Source of the DNA: Thermoanaerobaculum sp.
GTDB lineage: Bacteria; Acidobacteriota; Thermoanaerobaculia; Multivoradales; UBA5704
Length of the DNA: 42,601 nucleotides
Direction: 5' to 3'
NCBI GenBank assembly: GCA_021154885.1
Contig: JAJKHS010000064.1
Location: forward strand, 1-42,601
Shown in pieces: positions 24,801-31,539 of this stretch. The translations under genes were made by a program, and so were the position numbers. Numbering within the stretch: the stretch's first letter is position 1; each line of letters starts with the position of its first letter. The notes below the pieces were generated by a model that searched no databases, was not told the origin of the DNA, and saw only the letters and a list, made by a program, of their open reading frames with translations.

Positions 24801-26478
24801 CGTAGTCCCAGAAGGTGGCGCCCTGCGAGGAGTCGTTGAAGTTGATCGTCCCGGCGGTGCCGAAGCACTGCGAGATCTGGCAGAAGAGACTCGCCTGGAA
24901 GGCGGCTTTGAGCGGCGACGTCTGGGTGACGTTGACGCTCACCGTCTTGCTGGTGGAGCCGGCCGTGTTGATGCAGTTGCTGATCGTGACCTTGGCATTG
25001 TACGTGCCGATGGCGGCGTAGGTGTGGGACGGGGTCTTCCCCGCCACCGGATCGTTGAAGGTATCCGTCTTGCCGTCGCCGTAATCCCAGACGACCTTCG
25101 TCGCGCCGGTGACGTCCGGCGCCGTGAACTGCACCGTGTTGGCGATGAACGCGTCCGTCGCCGGCGCCGCGTTGCTGATGTTCGCGAGCGCCGGCAACGC
25201 CGCGACCTGGACCTGCTTCGTCAGGACCACGCCAGCGGGATTGGCGCTGTTCTTGATCGTGACCTTGCCCGTGTAGGTGCCCGGTGAGACGCCTGCAGGG
25301 CTCGACCAGGTGAAGCTGTTCAAACTGTTGGCCACCACGCCCGGAGGATTGAGGGTCGTGCTGTTGGGATCCAGCACCTGCCAGGAGTAGGTCAGCGGCG
25401 GCAGGCCCGTGGCAGTGGCGGTGAAGGTCACGTCCTGGCACTGGGTCGCCGTCGCCACCGACGCCGCCAGGGTACCCGCCGGGCTCGGATCGAGCACGGT
25501 GACGGTCTTCGACGCCAGGCTCCCCGGCCCTTGCGCGTTGCTGGCCATCAGCGTCACCGTCTTGGTCCCCGGCGAGTTGAACGAGACCACCGGGTTCGGG
25601 GCCGCGGAGCTCCCGGGCGAGCCGTCCTGGAACATCCAGCTCCAACTCGTGGGCACGTTCGTCGACTGATCGGTGAAGCTCACCTGAGTGCCCGTGTAGA
25701 TTTCCGCGGGGCTCCAGAGGAAGTTCGACACCGGGGCTGGCGGCGGCGGCGGCGGCGCACCCGAGCAGACCGGCTTGATGGCGGCGCAGAGGACGCTGGT
25801 GGTCGCACCGGGCTTCGACACGTAGTTCGTGTCGATGTTATCGGTATCCGTGAAGCGGTACCCCCCCGGCAGATGGAAGTAGCTGATCAGCGCGTCATGA
25901 CAATCCGCGTTGAGGTCGATGCTGATCTCTCCACCGCAGTTGGAGCCCTCGACGTGGCGGTAGACGCGCACGGTCCAGGGAGGAGGAACACTGCCCGACC
26001 GGGTCTGGAAGTGAACGGTAAACGGGCAGGTGGCCCCGGGGCCGCAGTTGAAGCCGATCTTCACCCCGTCCGCCACGTTCCCGTTGCTCAGCAGATCGAT
26101 CGCCACCGAACCGTCCGAGTCGATCTGGTTGGGATTGGTCGCGGTTCCGGTGGCCATCAGGAGACCGTCCGTGCCCACGGAGACCGTTCCCGACCCGATG
26201 ATCTGCATCCCGAAACGCGCATCGTACCCGGTCGCACCGACCGGAATGTCCGGATAGAAGACGCCGTGAGCCAGACGCGATTGGCTGGTGTCGAAGCTGT
26301 TGACCCAGACCGTTCCGGTGTAGCCACGCGCGACGAGCGCATGACCGAGGTCCGGGTAGATCTGGGCTTGTGCCGCCATGGGACAGACCAGCAGGAGCAG
26401 GAGCGCCGGCAGCAGGACGAGCCGCATACGGAGGAACAGGGCATGGATTCGCGGGGCGGAGGAACGGGACTTAATCAT
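21838..26478 (-). CDS. Secreted 1546-aa multi-PKD surface protein
   Basis: A very large exported protein. A signal peptide (MRLVLLPALLLLLVCPMAAQ, cleavage near residue 38) follows a basic N-terminus. The ATG at 26478 has an AGAGG site, and the ATG at residue 18 is an alternative start. Residues about 40-240 form an N-terminal domain with several cysteines. A Pro stretch comes next, then about eight PKD or Ig-like beta domains (about 245-1070) with WSFGDGG, WDFGDGS and WDYGDGK motifs. Two of them (about 713-893) are near copies. The C-terminal 470 residues repeat strands such as LPLVAQSRG, DLYVYNPGTTPLDVTLEFR and GFSNPSDQPATYHLRF, which suggest further beta-sandwich domains. It is probably an adhesin or matrix protein at the cell surface. 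No enzyme motif is visible. The 5' region carries a dyad and a direct repeat. Confidence 0.8.
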   Translation of the reverse strand: MIKSRSSAPRIHALFLRMRLVLLPALLLLLVCPMAAQAQIYPDLGHALVARGYTGTVWVNSFDTSQSRLAHGVFYPDIPVGATGYDARFGMQIIGSGTVSVGTDGLLMATGTATNPNQIDSDGSVAIDLLSNGNVADGVKIGFNCGPGATCPFTVHFQTRSGSVPPPWTVRVYRHVEGSNCGGEISIDLNADCHDALISYFHLPGGYRFTDTDNIDTNYVSKPGATTSVLCAAIKPVCSGAPPPPPPAPVSNFLWSPAEIYTGTQVSFTDQSTNVPTSWSWMFQDGSPGSSAAPNPVVSFNSPGTKTVTLMASNAQGPGSLASKTVTVLDPSPAGTLAASVATATQCQDVTFTATATGLPPLTYSWQVLDPNSTTLNPPGVVANSLNSFTWSSPAGVSPGTYTGKVTIKNSANPAGVVLTKQVQVAALPALANISNAAPATDAFIANTVQFTAPDVTGATKVVWDYGDGKTDTFNDPVAGKTPSHTYAAIGTYNAKVTISNCINTAGSTSKTVSVNVTQTSPLKAAFQASLFCQISQCFGTAGTINFNDSSQGATFWDYDWTHADASPQTCNFTDTGNTAPVLSHVYAAGTFYPCLRVRRGASEHNEAVHVAIVVDSSGPPPPPPTISVFGPVTGQPNQAVTFNASASNCTASGNGWGWSVNGGTIAGSSTGSSISVSWSTTGAKTVSATNSGCAGALGSQGINISTVTTGPLQALFNFSPAAPKVGDTVSFDSSPSTGVPVGATIGWSFGDGGSASGATATHVFASASSYTVQLSITPAGCLNTSCLGTVAKTVTVAPNGVPLQVQFNVSPAAPKVGDTVSFDSSPSTGIQAGASIGWSFGDGGTGSGATASHVYTGVGSFSVQLTITPAGCLNASCLGTASKTVTVAPNGGPQFTVSPASPSAGEAATFDSSPSTNIPAGSLAGWDFGDGSGNSFGKVVLHAYAQQGSYNVVLAFAPPGCNAVSCLALTSKTVVVGPPPPVAADFSPDVTCTNQFGIDQCQAQTAKTVTLTAGAADATSYAWDFGDGTTGSGRQVTHAWAQPGNYNVNLKVVKGAATATKTRSFVVTGAPPPRTKTVLLPLVAQSRGPLVQSNDLYVYNPGTTPLDVTLEFRKRGVPDTNPPRATSTLQPGATLYAPDVLSRVFNVENVAGFINVVVGVDNVAPVITSFNSKTQAKGKLFGLTIPGTPLGSQGSAASSAPDGSSQFLVGLNDTPDRQSSFGFSNPSDQPATYHLRFYDKTGRFITESGDLTLSGHDQRQFQVQEIRDLFGINNIDDYRVEVKNVSGAQIFPFGSDVRLATGDPSFTEAGSYKTSRLYLLGVFTGLGAARSNWQTDLLLSNVGDQAVQTLMTFTGVTNKAGIKAAQVTLPPGSTERLENALFTQFGLRNGTGVLTLTSTSPNGVFPIAMGESYDNTNPVKRFGQSLIALSDADAADTTKKVALVGLRQDGANKTTFWIFNPSGAAGLYDVVYRGLDGAVIGTVPGIKVGAGQIRQVSPTQHPFKKAGVANGFTVEIVVKSGQALAAAQVVSTGSNDPAFIAGVAR
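23797..24340 (-). repeat. Recent tandem duplication of a PKD-domain coding unit
   Basis: Two adjacent 273-nt units (91 codons each; unit A ends near 24068, unit B near 23797) are nearly identical in DNA and protein. Both contain SPAAPKVGDTVSFDSSPSTG, then IGWSFGDGG, then TPAGCLN and TVTVAPNG. A third, more diverged unit follows immediately to about 23530 (SPASPSAGEAATFDSSPST, WDFGDGSG). Such a spacing is expected from unequal crossing over, and copy number may vary. Confidence 0.8.
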
Positions 26479-26568
26479 CGAGGTACCTCTCCTCTTACCT
26501 TTGCCGGAGCGAAACAGCCACTGCTTGGCGCTTCAGCATCACTCCAGGGCATAGTGAGATCGCACTTT

Positions 26569-26620
26569 GAGCATAAACTATGCTCTACCCTCCCTCTATC
26601 GTCAGGCACCGTCAGGCACC
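26569..26620 (-). promoter_or_regulatory. Dyad and tandem direct repeat upstream of the PKD gene
   Basis: A perfect 7-bp inverted repeat with a 3-nt centre (GAGCATA AAC TATGCTC, 26569-26585) lies about 91 nt upstream of the start at 26478. Just beyond it a perfect 10-bp direct repeat, GTCAGGCACC twice, occupies 26601-26620. The elements fit a regulator-binding region. Poor sigma-70 hexamers overlap the dyad (CTGACG and CATAGT, 17 nt apart). Confidence 0.45.
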
Positions 26621-26709
26621 AGCCAGCGGCGATCGAGAGAGGGGGTGAACCGGAAACTCAGCTCTTCCAAACCGGCGCCCGGGACTTGCCGGGAAACGCT
26701 TTGCAGGAG

Positions 26710-26752
26710 CCAAGGAAAGAAACGGGTGGGCCTGGGATACCAGGCCCACCCG
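26710..26752 (-). terminator. Strong Rho-independent terminator of the 423-aa secreted protein gene
   Basis: A perfect 13-bp stem (CGGGTGGGCCTGG/CCAGGCCCACCCG, 26723-26752) with a GATA loop as written on the plus strand is followed on the minus strand by TTTCTTTCC. It starts 14 nt after the stop codon at 26767. Confidence 0.85.
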
Positions 26753-26766
26753 CTCAACCCCTGGGG

Positions 26767-28038
26767 TCAGGGGACGAAGTGGTTCGGGGCGCAGGCGCTG
26801 TCGAGCTGGATAGCGCTGAAGCCCACGCTGAAGTGGCCGTTGGAATCCATGTTCACCGTCGCCCAGGCTTGGGCGGCGGCAGGATCGAACGGCGGATTCG
26901 GGTTGCCGGAGATGGTGGTGTTGAGGTCGAGGTACAGCCAGCCGAAGTTGAACGGCACCGGGAAGTCCGCGCCGTTGATCTGCGTCCGCTGAGCCTCAGC
27001 CGGGAACGGAATGATGCCCTGCTGCGGCGGCTGCGGCGAGAACGGGAAGGTCTGCGGCGTGTTGACCTGCTCCGTCTCGTCGAAGATGTCGATGCCTTCC
27101 TGGCCGAGCGGGAACCAGCTCGGACGACCGGTGGTCGCCGGGCAGGTGAACGCGACCTGGTTGGTCTTCGAGTCGCGCCACACCACGAAGCTCGTACCGC
27201 CGGTGAACGTGCCGCCGAGAGCGTACCGGCCGGCGAAAGTGGTGGCCAGCGGCTCGCGGTGGTCGATGGCGTTCCAGGCTACGTAACGGCCATAGAAGGT
27301 GTAGCGGCCGGCCGTCGTGGTGGCCGGGTTGGTGAGCGACGCCTCGACGTGGACCAGCGTGTCGCCGTTGGCGAAGTTCTGGGCGGCGTTGACGTAGAAG
27401 TAGTCGCCCCAGAGGACGTTCTGGAAGGTGATGTCCTGGGTGAAGTAGTTGATGTCGCTGGGCAGACGCAGGGTGCAGTTGTTCACCGTATCGACCGTGA
27501 TGTAGCCGCGGGCGATGTTGTCGCCCAGGTTACGGCCGGAGCACAGGCCGCCGAACAGCGGCGAGCCCTTGCCGGTGAGGGACAGCGCGAGGTGCTGCAG
27601 GAAGCTCGGCGGCAGCGGCGGCGGCGGCAACTGGCCGGTGCAGCTCGCGAAGTTGATGTCCTGCGACTTGGGGCCCTTCGGGCTGATCTTGTCGGTCGGG
27701 TCCTGCCCGGCGGACGCCGTCTGCGGCAGGTTGCCGTTGACCAGGATGTCGCGCAGGTTGATCGTCTGCACGTCATAGCCGGTCAGGTAGATGTTGAAGT
27801 CGAGCACGGGGACCGACAGGTCCGAGTAGACCACCACGTGAGCCAGCACCGCGGTAGCCGAGGCGTTGTTCACCGAGAACAGGGTGGTGAGCCCGTTGGG
27901 GTTGTTGAGATCCACCTCGAAGTACGGCAGCAGCAGCGTCGCCGCCGGCACCGCATCGATGGTGCAGATCACAGCAACGGCCTGCCCACCGAGGGCCAGC
28001 AGGCCCAAGAGAGCGAGGCACAATGCAGTTTTCTTCAT
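26767..28038 (-). CDS. Secreted 423-aa lineage-specific protein, unknown function
   Basis: The start at 28038 has AGGAGATT 7 nt upstream and gives a signal peptide (MKKTALCLALLGLLALGGQA, cleavage near residue 24). Further in-frame ATGs up to 28200 lie in a long leader and lack ribosome sites. The mature protein is rich in Asn, Thr and aromatic residues, with many strand-like segments (TLLLPYFEVDLNN, VLAHVVVYSDLSVPVLDFNI, RYTFYGRYVAWNAIDHREP). It has seven cysteines after the signal and a Pro run near residue 148. I do not recognise a domain. The sequence resembles surface proteins seen repeatedly in Acidobacteriota but never assigned a role. A consensus promoter, a 262-nt leader and a very strong terminator suggest a well-expressed single-gene transcript. 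Confidence 0.7.
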   Translation of the reverse strand: MKKTALCLALLGLLALGGQAVAVICTIDAVPAATLLLPYFEVDLNNPNGLTTLFSVNNASATAVLAHVVVYSDLSVPVLDFNIYLTGYDVQTINLRDILVNGNLPQTASAGQDPTDKISPKGPKSQDINFASCTGQLPPPPLPPSFLQHLALSLTGKGSPLFGGLCSGRNLGDNIARGYITVDTVNNCTLRLPSDINYFTQDITFQNVLWGDYFYVNAAQNFANGDTLVHVEASLTNPATTTAGRYTFYGRYVAWNAIDHREPLATTFAGRYALGGTFTGGTSFVVWRDSKTNQVAFTCPATTGRPSWFPLGQEGIDIFDETEQVNTPQTFPFSPQPPQQGIIPFPAEAQRTQINGADFPVPFNFGWLYLDLNTTISGNPNPPFDPAAAQAWATVNMDSNGHFSVGFSAIQLDSACAPNHFVP

Positions 28039-28306
28039 GACAGACAATCTCCTAGGGTTAGTTTGCTGAAGCTGAACCAGGCGAAGCGATTCAATACAGC
28101 CTGTCTCCACTCTCCTCGGGACGAAAATCACCTCCTGTTCAAAGTATAGAGTGCCGCGAACTTTATCGCATCTGGGACGCTTTGTCAGCTCCTCTGCCAA
28201 AGTCGACCCAGGGGTTTCTCGTTCCTGGCCTCACTGCCTGCCTTCTACCTGCCGAAGGGCCTCGAAGGCTTAGCCCTCCCGCCCCACGGATGATTTATGC
28301 TTCTGC

Positions 28307-28335
28307 ACTATAGGGGTCTCTCTCCAAGCTGTCAA
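28307..28335 (-). promoter_or_regulatory. Consensus sigma-70 promoter with a long leader
   Basis: TTGACA (minus strand, 28330-28335), a 17-nt spacer and TATAGT (28307-28312) form a near-perfect promoter. Initiation near 28300 gives a 5' leader of about 262 nt before the ATG at 28038. This lies in a 327-nt gap after the FG-GAP gene. The leader contains no recognised gene, and a second -10-like TATACT lies at 28143-28148. Confidence 0.75.
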
Positions 28336-28365
28336 GAGGTTTTTTTCGCCTTTGCGGACCGCTGC

Positions 28366-30096
28366 TCATTTCGGTCGCGCCGGCGTCGAATCCGCCGGCG
28401 CCGCATGCCAGGCCTGCATGCCGCCGCCCGACGGGCAGAGATCCGGCGCGAACATCGGCGAGCTCTCGCCGGCGAACTCGGTCACGATCTCGTCCTTGCC
28501 ATCGCCGTCGAGGTCCGCCAGCCGGACGTGGTAACCGCGGCAGCCGCCCGGAAAGGGCGGGATCCCCGCGCTGGTCTCGCGGACGAAGCCGCCCTTGCCG
28601 TCACCATAGAAGATCCAGGTCTCGCCGTCGCCGGTCAGGGCCACCAGGTCGGTCTTGCCGTCGCCGTCGACGTCGCCGTGGGCCAGCGCCGAGACCTCCC
28701 GGCGCCCCTCCTCGGCGGCCAGCGGCAGGCGGGTCCAGGTGCCGTCGGCGTGGGCGAAGAGGACGTCGATCCCCGTCCGCCAGGCGCTCTGCTCGAAGCT
28801 CATGTAGCCTACCACCAGGTCGTCCAGCCCGTCGCCGTTGAGATCGGCCGCGGTCACCGACCGGACGTAGCTCCCCGGCCGGATCTGCTCGACCTCGGTG
28901 GTGTTCCAGCCGCCGTCCTCGCGCGCGTAGTTCACCAGCGCGCGCCGTCCCTGGGTGTTCGTCCCCGCGGCGAAGTCCTTGCGGTGGTCGCCGTTGAAGT
29001 CGCCCACGGTCAGGTCGTCGCCGAAGTTCTCGTGGCCCGAGGTCCCCTGGTCCTTGCGCACCCAGGTGCCATCCCCCTGATTGAGGTAGACCGCGGTGCC
29101 GAACGACTGGGTTTTCACGTCCGGCCGGGCGTTGCCGCCGGTGAGGTTCAGCCGCGGGCCCTCCCCCAGGGCGAGGAGGTCGGGGCGCCCGTCGTGATTC
29201 CAGTCGATGGCGACGATCGCCTTGGACGAGAAGCCCTGGTCGTCCTTGCCCGACCCGGCGATGTGCAGGTCGAGCCCCTTGCTCCAGTCGGTGAAGTTGC
29301 CCTTGCCGTCCCCCACCAGCACCACGAAACCCCGCAGGTGCATGGCGAGGGCGATGTCCGGCTTGCCGTCGCCGTTGAAGTCGGCAACCGCGGCATCGCC
29401 GTAGTCGTACGGCAGACGGGGGAACTTCGCCTCGCTCCAGCGCCGCCAGTGCCCCTTGCCGTCGCCCAGGAAGATGACCGGCGGCCCCATCGACTTGCGG
29501 GCCGGCCCGTGCACGATGTCAGGATGGCCGTCGCCGTTCATGTCGGCGACGTCGAAGCCGTTGCGCCACTGGCCGCTGGTGGGCAGCCCCTGGCCGAAGT
29601 TGACGAAGCTCAGCCGGTGGGCCTCCGGGACGTCCACCGCGTAGCTCGCCACCAGCTTCTGCACCTCCTCCTGCGTCGGCGCGGGGCGGGAGGTGTCGAA
29701 CGAGCCGGTGCTCTTGTACACTTTGAAGTAGAAGAACTGGTCGTCCTCCTTCGCGACGTCGACGGCGATCCCCCAGCGGGTCTGGATCTTGTGGTCGTTC
29801 AGGCGCAGGAAGGGACCATCCTTCGGGAGCTTGTCCAGGAAGTACTGGCGCCCCTCCTTGTCCTTGAGCCACTTGCCATCCGGCGGCTGCGGCCCGTAGC
29901 CGGGGTTCTTGTCATCCGCGGCCGGCGCCGGCGTGGCGGCGGGCGTCGCGGTCTTCGCTTTGGTCTTGGGCCTGGCTGCGGCCGGCGCCGCCCCGGCGCG
30001 GGGCAGGCCGGCAACGCCGAGGGTCAGCAGCACGGCCGCCCCCACGGCGAAGGCGCGGATCGAACGGCGAGCCGCGAGCTTTCGAGTCAACTCCAT
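28366..30096 (-). CDS. Secreted FG-GAP/VCBS-repeat protein (beta-propeller)
   Basis: The ATG at 30096 is preceded by AAAGGAGC and opens a basic signal sequence (RSIRAFAVGAAVLLTLGVAG) with probable cleavage at AGA near residue 37. A Lys/Ala/Pro-rich linker follows. From about residue 150 on are seven calcium-binding FG-GAP/VCBS loops in regular order: DMNGDGHPD, DFNGDGKPD, DWNHDGRPD, DFNGDHRKD, DLNGDGLDD, DVDGDGKTD and DLDGDGKDE. Seven repeats suit a complete seven-bladed beta-propeller like integrin-type modules, which bind ligands or glycans outside the cell. Total length is 576 aa. It starts 62 nt after the stop of the wzm-like permease gene, so the two are probably cotranscribed. Function at the surface is inferred. 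Confidence 0.85.
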   Translation of the reverse strand: MELTRKLAARRSIRAFAVGAAVLLTLGVAGLPRAGAAPAAARPKTKAKTATPAATPAPAADDKNPGYGPQPPDGKWLKDKEGRQYFLDKLPKDGPFLRLNDHKIQTRWGIAVDVAKEDDQFFYFKVYKSTGSFDTSRPAPTQEEVQKLVASYAVDVPEAHRLSFVNFGQGLPTSGQWRNGFDVADMNGDGHPDIVHGPARKSMGPPVIFLGDGKGHWRRWSEAKFPRLPYDYGDAAVADFNGDGKPDIALAMHLRGFVVLVGDGKGNFTDWSKGLDLHIAGSGKDDQGFSSKAIVAIDWNHDGRPDLLALGEGPRLNLTGGNARPDVKTQSFGTAVYLNQGDGTWVRKDQGTSGHENFGDDLTVGDFNGDHRKDFAAGTNTQGRRALVNYAREDGGWNTTEVEQIRPGSYVRSVTAADLNGDGLDDLVVGYMSFEQSAWRTGIDVLFAHADGTWTRLPLAAEEGRREVSALAHGDVDGDGKTDLVALTGDGETWIFYGDGKGGFVRETSAGIPPFPGGCRGYHVRLADLDGDGKDEIVTEFAGESSPMFAPDLCPSGGGMQAWHAAPADSTPARPK

Positions 30097-30157
30097 GCGT
30101 GAAGCTCCTTTCTGAAACGTCCCGGTCGCACCGCGCCCAGCAAGAACCGCACCAGCC

Positions 30158-30934
30158 CTAGATCTCATCCACGAAGGCGGTCTTCAGGCGTCTGAAGAGC
30201 AGGAGGCCGAAAAATAGTAGCACGATCGCCACCGCCGCCAGGGCGCCGGTCCCCGGCACCAGCGCCAATCCGCCGCCGAGCAGCGCCTGGCGGTAGAGCC
30301 CCACCAGCGGGGTCAGCGGATTGAGGCGTAGCCAGGACTGGAACCGCTCCGGCACCAGCGCCAGCGGGTAGACGATGGGCGTCAGATAAAACCAGCCGGT
30401 GAAGGCCATCCCCAGGATCTGCGCCGTGTCGCGGAAGAAGACGTGCACCGAGCCGAGGATCAGCCCGAGCCCCAGGGTCAGGGCCACCTGCAGCGGCACG
30501 GCCAGCAGCAGCACCGGCAGCCCCCCCCAGGTCAGCTCCCCCAGCACCGCCAGCACCACCAGGAAGATGAAGCCGGCGATGGCCTCGTGCACCAGCGCCG
30601 CCAGCACCACCGCCACCACCAGCAGTTCCGAGGGGAAGCGCAGCTTCTTGACCAGGCTGGAGTTGTCGGTGATCGCCGTCGCCGCCCGCAGCACCCCCTC
30701 GTTGAGGGCCATCCAGGGGAGCAGGCCGCTGAAGAGGAACACCGAGAAGTGCCCGGTGCGGGTGCCCACCGGCGAGATCCTCATCACCGTCGAGAAGACG
30801 AAGGTGAAGAGCAGGAGCATCCAGAGCGGCTGCACGAAGGACCAGACGAGACCGAGCAGCGAGCCGGCGTAGCGGCCCTGGAAGTCCCGCTTGACGAGCT
30901 CTTTGAGGAGGAAGAAGTGATGTCGCACGCGCAT
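30158..30934 (-). CDS. wzm: ABC-2 type polysaccharide export permease (Wzm-like)
   Basis: A 258-aa membrane protein that would move a polyprenyl-linked glycan across the inner membrane with the Wzt-like ATPase (20489-21754). The N-terminus HHFFLLKELVKRDFQGRYAG, then SLLGLVWSFVQPLWMLLLF is the family hallmark, and six hydrophobic segments follow (for example LLPWMALNEGVLR, FIFLVVLAVLGEL, GMAFTGWFYLTPIVYPLALV). The start could be ATG 30934 or the GTG at 30928, which has GGAGA at better spacing. Sequence upstream to 31045 is not family-like. A TATATA element at 31007-31012 may be its promoter. It is divergent from the XRE gene at 31132 and precedes the FG-GAP gene. Separation of wzm and wzt is unusual. 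Confidence 0.85.
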   Translation of the reverse strand: MRVRHHFFLLKELVKRDFQGRYAGSLLGLVWSFVQPLWMLLLFTFVFSTVMRISPVGTRTGHFSVFLFSGLLPWMALNEGVLRAATAITDNSSLVKKLRFPSELLVVAVVLAALVHEAIAGFIFLVVLAVLGELTWGGLPVLLLAVPLQVALTLGLGLILGSVHVFFRDTAQILGMAFTGWFYLTPIVYPLALVPERFQSWLRLNPLTPLVGLYRQALLGGGLALVPGTGALAAVAIVLLFFGLLLFRRLKTAFVDEI

Positions 30935-31044
30935 TCTCCGAGACCAGCCGAGACCGAAGGACGGCGCATCATGCCACAGCCGGCGGGCCTCCCGGCGGCC
31001 GCCTCTATATATAAGGAAGGGGGAGCCGCGCGGCACCGGGGTCA

Positions 31045-31073
31045 TTGACAGCCTCCGAAGCCCGGCGTACTAT
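31045..31073 (+). promoter_or_regulatory. Near-consensus sigma-70 promoter of the XRE/TPR operon
   Basis: TTGACA (31045-31050), a 17-nt spacer and TACTAT (31068-31073) are followed by a leader of about 52 nt before the ATG at 31132. The -35 is a perfect match to consensus. Confidence 0.75.
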
Positions 31074-31093
31074 CCACCTACATGACCCAGCTA

Positions 31094-31111
31094 TGCCATT
31101 CTGACATGGCA
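31094..31111 (+). promoter_or_regulatory. Operator-like dyad between promoter and XRE gene
   Basis: TGCCAT (31094-31099) and ATGGCA (31106-31111) form a perfect 6-bp inverted repeat with a 6-nt centre, 20 nt after the -10 element. A second, imperfect half-site pair (TGCCACCATGGC) overlaps the start codon. The position suits autoregulation by the XRE protein, which is inference. Confidence 0.5.
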
Positions 31112-31131
31112 GCAGCGCAGGCAATGCCACC

Positions 31132-31539
31132 ATGGCCGCACTCGACAAGATTCGCCAAGTCCAACTGGTTGGACGCAAGATCCGTGAGCTTCGCAAGGAG
31201 CGGAAGTTGACCCAAGTGGAGCTGTCCGCGCGCCTCGGCATCCAGCAGTCCGACCTCTCCCGCATGGAGAAGGGGGAGTACCGGGTCAGCCTGGACACCC
31301 TCTTCCGCATCCTCGCCGAGTTCAAGATGAGCATCGGCGAGTTCTTCGAAGGCGTCGCGCAGGAGACCATCACCCCCCGTGACGTCAAGCTCGTCCAGGA
31401 GTTCAATGCCCTCCCCGACGACGCCCAGCGCGAGGTCGAGGAGTTCATCGCCTTCAAGCGCAGCAAGGATGAAGGTCAGCAACACCAGCAACACCCCGTT
31501 GGGATGCGTGAACTGCGGCAAGCGGAGAACGATGAATGA
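31132..31539 (+). CDS. XRE-family helix-turn-helix regulator
   Basis: A 135-aa DNA-binding protein. Residues about 13-67 are a Cro/CI-type five-helix domain (GRKIRELRKERKLTQVEL, ARLGIQQSDLSRMEKGEYR, LDTLFRILAEF). A helical tail follows with LVQEFNALPDDAQREVEEFI. The extreme C-terminus is a low-complexity QQHQQHP run encoded by a duplicated 9-mer, so the last 20 residues may be weakly constrained. The stop overlaps the ATG of the TPR gene (ATGA, 31536-31539). It is probably the repressor or activator of its own operon through the dyad upstream. A DNA-binding protein coupled to a TPR protein resembles a split version of RRNPP regulators, a comparison and not a proof. Confidence 0.8.
   Translation: MAALDKIRQVQLVGRKIRELRKERKLTQVELSARLGIQQSDLSRMEKGEYRVSLDTLFRILAEFKMSIGEFFEGVAQETITPRDVKLVQEFNALPDDAQREVEEFIAFKRSKDEGQQHQQHPVGMRELRQAENDE

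Noticed and set aside
21652-25287. A 1211-codon open reading frame on the plus strand opposite the PKD gene
   Set aside because: It is a GC-skew shadow of the minus-strand gene, rich in Arg, Gly, Val and Asp, without motifs or a ribosome site. The minus strand has a signal peptide, PKD motifs and a terminator.
28039-28200. N-terminal extension of the 423-aa secreted protein to an ATG at 28200
   Set aside because: It would bury the signal peptide and no ribosome site precedes it. The ATG at 28038 has AGGAGATT.
30935-31045. N-terminal extension of the Wzm-like permease to an ATG at 31045
   Set aside because: The added 37 residues are not family-like, and the ATG overlaps the -35 of the divergent XRE promoter.
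31477-31494. Two CAGCAACAC 9-mers in the XRE gene as part of the CARGGACNN repeat family
   Set aside because: The unit sequence differs, and it is in a coding frame as a QQH run, so it is probably a local slip only.
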